DNA from: Armatimonadetes bacterium Uphvl-Ar1 | GTDB lineage: Bacteria > Armatimonadota > Fimbriimonadia > Fimbriimonadales > Fimbriimonadaceae | Assembly (NCBI GenBank): GCA_002162075.1 | Contig: CP021423.1 | Span: 1,302,001 to 1,366,000, forward strand | Reading direction: 5' to 3' | Length of the DNA: 64,000 nt | In this document: piece by piece, positions 53,482 to 60,434 of the stretch | Numbering within the stretch: position 1 is the stretch's first letter | Layout of the letters: every line of letters starts with the position of its first letter | Notes under the pieces: generated by a model | Told to the model about the DNA's origin: nothing | Database searches by the model: none | What the model saw: the letters and a program-made list of their open reading frames with translations, nothing else | Position numbers and translations under genes: made by a program

Positions 53482-54456
53482 ATGAACGCGCTGAAAGTAA
53501 CCGTCCTCCTCGCCGGACTCACCGGACTCTTTGTCCTTATGGGTAACGCCATCGGTGGAACCTCCGGAATGGTCATTGCCTTCGCCATCGCCGTCGTCAT
53601 GAACGTCGGTGCCTACTGGTTTAGCGACAAACTGGCAATCAAAATGTCCCGCGCCGTCGAAGTCTCTCCGCAGCAAGCTCCCGACCTGCACCGCATGGTC
53701 GAAGTCCTCGCCGAGCGCGCAGAAATCCCCAAGCCCAAGGTCTATATCGTCAACGACCCCAGCCCCAACGCGTTTGCCACTGGTCGCAACCCCGCAAACG
53801 CTGCCGTTGCTGTCAACACTGGACTCATGAATCTCCTCACGCCCGATGAAGTCTTTGGTGTTGTCGCTCACGAAATCGCCCACATCAAAAATCGCGACAC
53901 CCTCACGATGACCGTCGTCGCAACCATCGCTGGTGCCATCACAATGCTCGCCCAATTCGCCCAAATTGCCGCAATCTTTGGAGGTGTTGGTCGCTCGGAC
54001 GACGGTGATGGCCCCAACCCCATCGGTCTTCTCATCATGGCCTTTGTCGCCCCGTTCGCCGCCATGATCATGCAACTTGCCGTGTCCCGCGCCCGTGAAT
54101 TCGAAGCCGACAAGTGGGGTGCTAAATTCGCCGGAACTCCTGATGGCCTCAGCAATGCCCTCCTCAAATTGGAGCGAGGCACCACCGTCATCCCGACTCG
54201 AACCGACCCGGCCCACGCCCCGCTCTATATCGTCAACCCCCTCAAAGGCCACGGCGGATTCAGCAAACTCTTCATGACCCACCCCCGATCGAAGAACGCG
54301 TCGCCAAACTCCGCGCTCTGTGAGGAAGAGGGTCATAGGTTACTTTCTAAGCACCGACGGATATTGTCCAGGCTGGCCAATAAAGGGTGTCAGCTCCCTC
54401 CCCTGATGGGAGGGGAAGGGGTGGGGAGACACTTCAAAAGAAATAGGCTGCGATGA
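53482..54456 (+). CDS. htpX: HtpX-type M48 membrane metalloprotease, C-terminus altered by one missing base
   Basis: The observed frame encodes 324 residues. It has two N-terminal membrane helices, NDPSPNAFATGRNPANAAVAV, the zinc motif VVAHEIAHIKNRD, two further membrane segments and SRAREFEADKWGAKFAG with the third zinc ligand, ending in GGFSKLFMTHP, after which the reading becomes meaningless. Adding one C to CCCCC at 54282-54286 restores HPPIEERVAKLRAL and a stop at 54323, the usual HtpX end (about 280 residues). HtpX degrades misfolded membrane proteins. It lies 48 bp after the manganese aptamer, and a terminator in between controls it. Confidence 0.88.
   Translation: MNALKVTVLLAGLTGLFVLMGNAIGGTSGMVIAFAIAVVMNVGAYWFSDKLAIKMSRAVEVSPQQAPDLHRMVEVLAERAEIPKPKVYIVNDPSPNAFATGRNPANAAVAVNTGLMNLLTPDEVFGVVAHEIAHIKNRDTLTMTVVATIAGAITMLAQFAQIAAIFGGVGRSDDGDGPNPIGLLIMAFVAPFAAMIMQLAVSRAREFEADKWGAKFAGTPDGLSNALLKLERGTTVIPTRTDPAHAPLYIVNPLKGHGGFSKLFMTHPRSKNASPNSALCEEEGHRLLSKHRRILSRLANKGCQLPPLMGGEGVGRHFKRNRLR
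54394..54430 (+). repeat. Palindrome plus G-quadruplex repeat, copy B
   Basis: Shares CCCTCCCCTGATGGG, AGGGGAAGGGGTGGGGAGA with copy A at 27365, differing by one G; four G3/G4 runs at 54408-54427. It lies downstream of the corrected htpX stop. Confidence 0.85.
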
Positions 54457-54476
54457 CACTCCGGTCTCAGACTCCT

Positions 54477-56075
54477 CTACTCCTCGTACCCCTCGATCAC
54501 CCCAAGCTCAAAATCATAAAGCGACGAAATCTCAAACCCATCCATATCCCCAATCCCTTCAAACCGATCTACAAACGCTTGACCATCCGCCCCTTCTGGC
54601 AAAGCCAAGCCCGCCATCAAGGCCCATTTGTGCCGCAAAATGTCCCCCAAGTCCGCCGTCGTATTCCGAGCATGCCCCGCCGGATACATCACCAAGCCCG
54701 AATCCGACCCATTGATCGAAATCGACGTCGGGATACCGTCTGGATACTTTGCGTCGTACTCCGCCCCGCCGTGCTGGAAGTCAATCCGTTGCATCAATGC
54801 CCGCACTTCCGGATCAAAAATCGCCGATTCTGATTCCTGATAATCCCATGGATCAAGCATCAAGGACTTCCACATCCCATCGTGGGCTCCCCCTTCGGTC
54901 GGCAACGAACCATGCTCCGCATACCACTTGCAGGCTTTCTTCAGCAAAATTGAAACGATATACGCCATAGAGTGATCCGCACTCTGCCGGGTCTTCGGCT
55001 CCTTCTTCATCGGGTTCCCAATAATCCCAAAAGCTGGCTCATAAGCCAAAATCGTGATCTTCTCGATCCCCGCAAGGCCATTCGCCACCAATTCTGGCTG
55101 GGCCGCAACCAAGTTGATCGCCCCCTGCAACGCCCCCGCCGATTGATGCTCATAGAGACCCAGCTTAAAGTGCATCCCCATCACCGCAAAGTCATCGCCC
55201 GAATGACTCAAAATCAAATCGAACGGTGAATCCCCACTTTCCTTCCAACGCTCTGCCCCCTCTGTAGTCGGTTCGAAGAACCGCCAAATCGCCTCCGGAT
55301 TCCGGAAGATGTCGCGCGGCCCTCGGAACCCCGCCATTGACCGCTTCATACACAGAATCGCCGCTTCCGTACTGATCGCCGCGCTCGCCCCCTTACTATC
55401 GCTGAGCTGTTTCCCCGCCCGAATCGCCCGCCACGGAATGTAATGCGCCACAAACATCCCAATCGCACTTTCGATCTCCTCGGCGTTCGCTCCCATGAGC
55501 GCCCCATAAGTCGCGGCACTCCCGATCGCCCCGTGGACAACATGGTCAATCTTGTAGCTCTTCAAGCTAAAGACTTCCGCAAGCCGCCCCCGAATCTCGT
55601 CCAGGAGAACCATTGCCCGCAACGCCGTCGCCCCATCCAGCCCTTTCTGCTGACAAGCCGCAATCACTACCGGATAAAAATCGTTGTGACCAAATTCTCC
55701 CGCCGTGTGCCCCGTCTCCGGCCGGAAACCAAAATTCGTCCCGTTGCTGTCCCATTCCCGCACCGCTGCCGAGTTGGCCAGAATCGCCTTCTCCGGCATC
55801 ACCCCCTGGTTCGAACCAAACACCATTGCCGCCTGGCTTGGATCCGCACTTGGATACCCCATAGCCTCGTTCCGCAAAACTGTCGGCGCATTCGTCCCCA
55901 TCGCAATCGCGCTCACTCCACACAAAACCGCATCCGTGTGGAACCACCGCACTCGCTCCAGTACCTTTTCGCTTGGCCCCGGCCCCAAACTCCCCGCCAG
56001 AAAATCAATCGCAAACTGCCCAATCCCCAAAGCCTGATTTGAATCCCGCCCGAGCGTCACTGAAGTCGAAGACAT
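54477..56075 (-). CDS. MmgE/PrpD-family dehydratase (2-methylcitrate dehydratase-like)
   Basis: A 532-residue protein of the MmgE/PrpD fold, acting in the cytoplasm. Marks are LGIGQFAIDFLAGSLGP, ILANSAAVREWDSNGTNFGF, ETGHTAGEFGHNDFYPVV, DHVVHGAIGSAATYGALMG, LSDSKGASAAISTEAAILC and the late PRDIFRN. The family includes 2-methylcitrate dehydratase of the methylcitrate cycle and cis-aconitate decarboxylase; the substrate cannot be told apart from sequence alone. Neighbouring prpB/prpC genes are not seen. It is the last gene of the minus-strand block. Confidence 0.85.
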   Translation of the reverse strand: MSSTSVTLGRDSNQALGIGQFAIDFLAGSLGPGPSEKVLERVRWFHTDAVLCGVSAIAMGTNAPTVLRNEAMGYPSADPSQAAMVFGSNQGVMPEKAILANSAAVREWDSNGTNFGFRPETGHTAGEFGHNDFYPVVIAACQQKGLDGATALRAMVLLDEIRGRLAEVFSLKSYKIDHVVHGAIGSAATYGALMGANAEEIESAIGMFVAHYIPWRAIRAGKQLSDSKGASAAISTEAAILCMKRSMAGFRGPRDIFRNPEAIWRFFEPTTEGAERWKESGDSPFDLILSHSGDDFAVMGMHFKLGLYEHQSAGALQGAINLVAAQPELVANGLAGIEKITILAYEPAFGIIGNPMKKEPKTRQSADHSMAYIVSILLKKACKWYAEHGSLPTEGGAHDGMWKSLMLDPWDYQESESAIFDPEVRALMQRIDFQHGGAEYDAKYPDGIPTSISINGSDSGLVMYPAGHARNTTADLGDILRHKWALMAGLALPEGADGQAFVDRFEGIGDMDGFEISSLYDFELGVIEGYEE

Positions 56076-56126
56076 GCCCCCAGTTTAGCCCACGAGAAAA
56101 TTCTTTATGTTATGAAGTGAAAAAGC

Positions 56127-56570
56127 TCAAAGCGAATTCATCCGGATGCTGGTCTTCGCCGACGTAACAATGTCTGATTCGATCTTCAAGTGGACAAATG
56201 CGGTTCCGCCGAGTGGATAACCGAAAAACATGTATTCCTTAACTGCTATATGCGAATATGAAACTCCTCCCTGTTCGAGTTCTTCCTCGAATACCTCAAA
56301 CCCGTGCGTCTGGAGTTCCGAAATTACTTCCGCTTTGGGAGTCACTGTGCTCCAACCATAGGAAACCCTCATCTGAATTTGATTCCATTCGTTAGATTGC
56401 GAAATCACATGCAACTGAAACAATACGAGGGCAAGGAGTAGCGACGCGAGAATCGTTGAAACGATCGCAAACTTTCGAGAATTTGAATCTAAATGGAGAG
56501 TATTCACTTTGACTGCTTCGCTTTCTCCTGGCATAACTACCAAACGCCTACCAATTCGAGATCGTGCCAT
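56127..56570 (-). CDS. Small single-pass membrane protein of unknown function
   Basis: A 147-residue protein with one clear membrane helix (FAIVSTILASLLLALVLF, about residues 34-52) and a soluble C-terminal domain (RVSYGWSTVTPKAEVISELQTHGFEVFEEEL). An ATG at 56534 would make a shorter form (135 residues). No family is recognised. Confidence 0.45.
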   Translation of the reverse strand: MARSRIGRRLVVMPGESEAVKVNTLHLDSNSRKFAIVSTILASLLLALVLFQLHVISQSNEWNQIQMRVSYGWSTVTPKAEVISELQTHGFEVFEEELEQGGVSYSHIAVKEYMFFGYPLGGTAFVHLKIESDIVTSAKTSIRMNSL

Positions 56571-56641
56571 TGAATATGAAAGTGGATAGCCGGTAACTCA
56601 TTCTTAATGAGTAGTTACTGTGAGCAATACGCTCAGCCACC

Positions 56642-57277
56642 TCACCCCCGCCGCAACAAACACGTAAACCCACCGACCCCAAGCCCCGAATGCGGCCACT
56701 CCCGATACCCCACCCCAAACCGACTCCGCATCCCCTCGTAACCCGCCACATCCACCGCCGAAAACTCTTCCTTCCGCCCCAAAAACCATTCCACCAACCC
56801 CTCGTTCTCCGCCACAGAATACGTACACGTCGAATACATCAACCACCCCCCCGACCGAACCATCCGCGCCGATTCCGCCAAAATCCGCCTCTGCCGCATC
56901 GCATTCTTCTCCACCGTTTTGGGGTGAAAACATCCCGGATTATCGCCCCCCTTTACAAGAACACTTTGCCCCGAACAAGGTGCATCTACAATCACCACAT
57001 CCGCCATACCCTCAAACTCATCCGCCAACTTCCCCGGGTCAAGATTCCGAATCTCCGCCGAAACCCTGCACCGATCCAAATTCGAACGCAACATCCCCAG
57101 GCGCTTCCCAATCACCTCATTGCAAACCAACCGCTCCAGCCCCAATATCCCCTGCGCCAACATCGCTTTCCCCCCCGGCGCCGCGCAAACATCAACAACC
57201 ACGTCAAATTTTGCGTCCCCCCTCTCCCTAAATTTCTTTAGGGAGAGGGGGTTGGGGGTGTGGGTCAAGTAAACCAC
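56642..57277 (-). CDS. RsmB/NOL1-NOP2 family RNA m5C methyltransferase, C-terminal part of a split gene
   Basis: A 211-residue frame with the SAM-binding motif VVVDVCAAPGGKAML (motif I), the motif IV VDAPCSG (product-release Cys), GCFHPKTVEKNAMRQRRIL, and motif VI STCTYSVAENEGLVEW with the catalytic Cys. This is the complete catalytic core of an RNA 5-methylcytosine methyltransferase of the NSUN/RsmB type. The first 19 residues or so are encoded by a repeat and not by protein sequence. The N-terminal part is at 57228-57578 in another frame; both overlap within the repeat 57217-57264. Confidence 0.8.
   Translation of the reverse strand: MVYLTHTPNPLSLKKFRERGDAKFDVVVDVCAAPGGKAMLAQGILGLERLVCNEVIGKRLGMLRSNLDRCRVSAEIRNLDPGKLADEFEGMADVVIVDAPCSGQSVLVKGGDNPGCFHPKTVEKNAMRQRRILAESARMVRSGGWLMYSTCTYSVAENEGLVEWFLGRKEEFSAVDVAGYEGMRSRFGVGYREWPHSGLGVGGFTCLLRRG
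57217..57264 (+). repeat. Palindrome plus G-rich repeat, copy C, inside a methyltransferase gene
   Basis: CCCTCTCCCTAAA pairs with TTTAGGGAGAGGG around TTTC, followed by GGTTGGGGGTGTGGG. This matches the architecture of copies A and B (palindrome, then four G runs), although the sequence differs. It separates two parts of one gene. Confidence 0.75.
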
Positions 57278-57578
57278 TCACCAAAACCCCCTTCAAAACC
57301 CCACCCTCAAATACCGAACTCGGATCAAGCGCATAAACCAACCCTGATTCATGTTCTGCCAAGTCGCTCATCCGCACCGACCCATCTACCAACTCACAAC
57401 ACTCGGGCCACCAATCCGGCCCCGGAACCCCCACCGATCCAGACTTTCCTGCGACCCAAATCACCGCCCGTTTGCGATCCGACCGTCCCCGCAAACATTC
57501 CAAGAAAGCTGCCCGCTCCGCCGGATCGTCAAACGACTCCTCAGCCAGCCGCACCGCAAACCGATTGAATTCCGCCAC
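57228..57578 (-). CDS. N-terminal part of the split m5C methyltransferase gene
   Basis: A 116-residue frame: MAEFNRFAVRLAEESFDD, ERAAFLECLRGRSDRKRAVIWV, ending LKGVLVSGLLDP and then the repeat-encoded PHPQPPLPKE before a stop. This resembles the N-terminal RNA-binding segment that precedes motif I of RsmB/RsmF-type methyltransferases (the LLDP then VxDVCAAPGGK order). The next frame continues with DVVVDVCAAPGGK, one base out of register, so the gene is broken unless a base is lost or two are missing. It follows metB-like by 3 bp. Confidence 0.65.
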   Translation of the reverse strand: MAEFNRFAVRLAEESFDDPAERAAFLECLRGRSDRKRAVIWVAGKSGSVGVPGPDWWPECCELVDGSVRMSDLAEHESGLVYALDPSSVFEGGVLKGVLVSGLLDPHPQPPLPKEI

Positions 57579-57581
57579 CGA

Positions 57582-58736
57582 CTAAATCTTAGCCAATGCC
57601 TGATCCAAATCCGCAATCAAATCATCCGCGTCTTCAATCCCGATACTCGCCCGAACCAAGTTATCGCCAATTCCGACTGATTCCCGAACCTCTTTTGGCA
57701 TCTCAAAGTGCGTCATGGTCGCCGGTTGCTCAATCAGGCTCTCCACGCCACCCAACGAAACCGCCAACGTGAACAACTCCGTCCCGGTTAAAAACCGCTT
57801 CGTCCCTTCCAAATCAGCTTTCAAATAAAACGACACCATCCCCCCAAATCCGCTCATCTGCCTCTTCGCCAGCTCGTGATGCGGCGAACTCACCAAACCC
57901 GGATAAAGCACCTGCTCTATCTTCTCGTGGCCCTCAAGCCATTGAGCAACCTTCAGCGCATTCTCCGCATGGGCGCGCATCCGTACTCCCAAAGTCTTCA
58001 TCCCCCGAATCGCCAAAAAGCAATCAAACGGCGAACATGTCGCCCCCACCGCGTTCTGGACAAATTTCAAACGCTCGTAGCAATCCGTCCGGTTCGTCAT
58101 CACCGCCCCCATGATTACATCGCTGTGCCCGTTCAAATATTTCGTCATCGAATGCATTACAAAATCCACCCCCAAGTCGAGCGGCTTCTGAAAATATGAA
58201 CTCATAAATGTATTGTCAATCGCTGTCCAACAACCAAACTCCCGGGAAACTCGCACCACCATCTCAATATCAACCAAGTTCAAAAGAGGATTCGTCGGAC
58301 TCTCAAACCACACCATCTTTGTCTTCGTTCTAGCTAAAGCCTCCCGCAAAGTCGCCTCGTCCCCAATCTTAATGAACTCAAACGTCACTCCCCGAGTCTT
58401 CGCAATATCGGTCAAATACCGGTATGTCCCTCCATAAATATCGTCCCCCGTCACAACGTGGTCGCCCGCATTCAGCAACCCAAAAATGCAATCAATCGCC
58501 CCCATTCCGCTCGCAAATGCCAATGCGTGCTTGGCATTCTCCGCCGCCGCGAGCATTCCTTGCAGAACCGACCGCGTCGGATTATCCGTCCGCGTGTAAT
58601 CAAATTCTCGATAAACCCCTGGTGCTTCCTGCGCGAAAGTCGAACTTTGATAAATTGGCGGACAAACCGCCCCCGTTTGGGGACAAGGCCGAGTCCCCAA
58701 AAAAACCAGTTCAGTGTCAAGCGAGCGTTTGGACAT
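57582..58736 (-). CDS. PLP-dependent trans-sulfuration enzyme (cystathionine gamma-synthase/lyase type)
   Basis: A 384-residue Cys/Met metabolism enzyme. It has FLGTRPCPQTGAVCPPIYQSSTF, EYDYTRTDNPTRSVLQGMLAAAE-like order, SGMGAIDCIFGLLNAGDHVV, WFESPTNPLLNLVDI, the PLP Lys in HSMTKYLNGHSDVIMG, and GMKTLGVRMRAHAENAL. It either makes cystathionine from a homoserine ester and cysteine or breaks it down; the sequence does not separate MetB, MetC and Mgl-type activity. It lies downstream of the Lrp and GNAT genes and 3 bp upstream of the split methyltransferase. Confidence 0.9.
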   Translation of the reverse strand: MSKRSLDTELVFLGTRPCPQTGAVCPPIYQSSTFAQEAPGVYREFDYTRTDNPTRSVLQGMLAAAENAKHALAFASGMGAIDCIFGLLNAGDHVVTGDDIYGGTYRYLTDIAKTRGVTFEFIKIGDEATLREALARTKTKMVWFESPTNPLLNLVDIEMVVRVSREFGCWTAIDNTFMSSYFQKPLDLGVDFVMHSMTKYLNGHSDVIMGAVMTNRTDCYERLKFVQNAVGATCSPFDCFLAIRGMKTLGVRMRAHAENALKVAQWLEGHEKIEQVLYPGLVSSPHHELAKRQMSGFGGMVSFYLKADLEGTKRFLTGTELFTLAVSLGGVESLIEQPATMTHFEMPKEVRESVGIGDNLVRASIGIEDADDLIADLDQALAKI

Positions 58737-58788
58737 ATCCCGCTATTCTGAACGATTCACTCGCGCAAAAGCCAAATCGCCCCAAATC

Positions 58789-59871
58789 TCAAAAGAATTC
58801 CATACAACAAACCGCCATCGGCGAAAGAATCAATTCCAAATAAGCCAAAGCTCCTGAATCCCCTTTCACTTCACCCCAACGCACCATTTCAGACAAACTC
58901 GGCGATCCCATCAAAGCCTGAACGAGCTGATGCTGAGAAATACCTACCCCCGGCCCCATCCCAATCGTTGTGCCCTCAAATTCAAAACTGAACTTCCCAA
59001 AATCAACATCCAGCCGTTCCAAAAGTGCCCCCGGATCAAGCACCGCGAACATACTCGGACGGTGCCGGCTCATCTCGACGAGTCCATCCAAATACATTCG
59101 CGCAAACCCACTTTCCGGCGGCTCACACCAACTCACCTTCCCTTTATTGATCGCTAAAGTCCGAATCAATCCTAGCAAGTTCTCATAGCCTCGCGCTGAG
59201 GTCCAGGCCATCTCACCGATCTCTAGCTCATTCCAAAAGCCATGAGGATTGCACCACAAATACCCCTCGATCGGATCGCCGACAGCATAAATCTGCGGCG
59301 GCTTTTTCCCAAGTCGTCGGTTCCAATGCGCATCGGTTCGCTCACAACTTCCGTTAAACCGTCGGGCAAACTCACGATAACAGTCGTCTATTTCCCGAAC
59401 ATTTGCCGGATCAATTTCCCGAACCACCAAATCACCGCCGACCTTGGGCAGTTGATCTACCGGACACTTAATTTGCCATCGCCATCCGCACGCCTCGTAC
59501 CCCGATTTTCGATAGAATGGCTCCCTAAATCCATACAGCGACGAAATCTCATAACCCGCTTCCTGGCACAACCCAACAACACCATCCATCATCTGCTGAC
59601 CGACTCCGCCCCCCCGGAACTCTGGAAGCGTTGCAACCGCCCCAATCCCCGCGCATGGCACCACATTCCCACGCCAAAAGGTCGGGTAGTCACAAACAAT
59701 CGCGGCAAACCCCGGTACCCCGCTCACAAGTCCGATCACAAACCGATGGAAAGCAAGCGGCGTCATCCGCTCTTCCGGAAAAATGTCCGCGCCGTACACC
59801 TTTTGCCAAATTCGCAAAGCCAGCGGATAATCCGCTGGCTCCGCCCATCGAATCGAAATCTCCCCAGTCAC
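58789..59871 (-). CDS. Eis-like GNAT acetyltransferase
   Basis: A 360-residue protein with an N-terminal GNAT domain (VVPCAGIGAVATLPEFRGGGVGQQMMDGVV holds the acetyl-CoA loop RGGGVG), a second GNAT-like part (PANVREIDDCYREFARRFNG) and a C-terminal sterol-carrier-like domain. The order is that of Eis/MSMEG-type N-acetyltransferases acting on amines or lysines. The catalytic Tyr is not placed with confidence. It starts 2 bp after the Lrp stop, so the pair is co-transcribed. Confidence 0.8.
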   Translation of the reverse strand: MTGEISIRWAEPADYPLALRIWQKVYGADIFPEERMTPLAFHRFVIGLVSGVPGFAAIVCDYPTFWRGNVVPCAGIGAVATLPEFRGGGVGQQMMDGVVGLCQEAGYEISSLYGFREPFYRKSGYEACGWRWQIKCPVDQLPKVGGDLVVREIDPANVREIDDCYREFARRFNGSCERTDAHWNRRLGKKPPQIYAVGDPIEGYLWCNPHGFWNELEIGEMAWTSARGYENLLGLIRTLAINKGKVSWCEPPESGFARMYLDGLVEMSRHRPSMFAVLDPGALLERLDVDFGKFSFEFEGTTIGMGPGVGISQHQLVQALMGSPSLSEMVRWGEVKGDSGALAYLELILSPMAVCCMEFF

Positions 59872-59873
59872 GG

Positions 59874-60338
59874 TTATATGGGTAAGACTTCCGTTTCCTT
59901 GTTAACGTTCAACACAAAGCAACTGTGGATCTTCCCCACCGCCTTAATCGAAGCCAACCGCTCTTTCAATATCCGTTCGTAATCATGCATATCCTTCGCT
60001 ACGATCCTCAGCATGAAATCGTAATCACCGCTGACGTGATAACAAGCCAAAACTTCTGGAACTTCCAAAATATTCTCGATGAACTGATCAATCGGTTGAT
60101 CCTGGTGCATCGATAAACTGATCATCGCGATCACATCCAGAGTGAATCCAAGTTTCTCTGCGTTCAAGCGAGTGGAATACCCCTTCACATAACCCGCCGT
60201 CTCCAATTTCCGCACCCGCTGCAGCATCGAAGGCGGCGAAAGCCCAATCTTCCGAGCTAAATCTGCATTCGATATCCGGCCATCTTGTTGCAAAAGTTTC
60301 AATATCTGCCGGTCTGATTTGTCAAGTCTTTCTTTCAC
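59874..60338 (-). CDS. Lrp/AsnC-family transcriptional regulator
   Basis: A 154-residue regulator with an N-terminal winged HTH (LDKSDRQILKLLQQDGRISNADLARKIGLSPPSMLQRVRKLE) and a C-terminal RAM ligand domain (VLACYHVSGDYDFMLRIVAKDM). Members respond to amino acids. It is first in the minus-strand block Lrp-GNAT-trans-sulfuration enzyme-methyltransferase and divergent from the second pepF, with a 96-bp gap that could hold its operator. Confidence 0.92.
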   Translation of the reverse strand: MKERLDKSDRQILKLLQQDGRISNADLARKIGLSPPSMLQRVRKLETAGYVKGYSTRLNAEKLGFTLDVIAMISLSMHQDQPIDQFIENILEVPEVLACYHVSGDYDFMLRIVAKDMHDYERILKERLASIKAVGKIHSCFVLNVNKETEVLPI

Positions 60339-60434
60339 GTGGTTCCTTTGCGAGGTTTGTTAGTATCAGTATAGTGAAATGTGTTCCTGAGGCACAATAC
60401 CACCAGCGAAGAACAGTTTAGATAAACTTCGCTC

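Noticed and set aside
58737-58788. SAM riboswitch or S-box before the trans-sulfuration enzyme
   Set aside because: The gap is only 52 bp and contains no conserved S-box elements.
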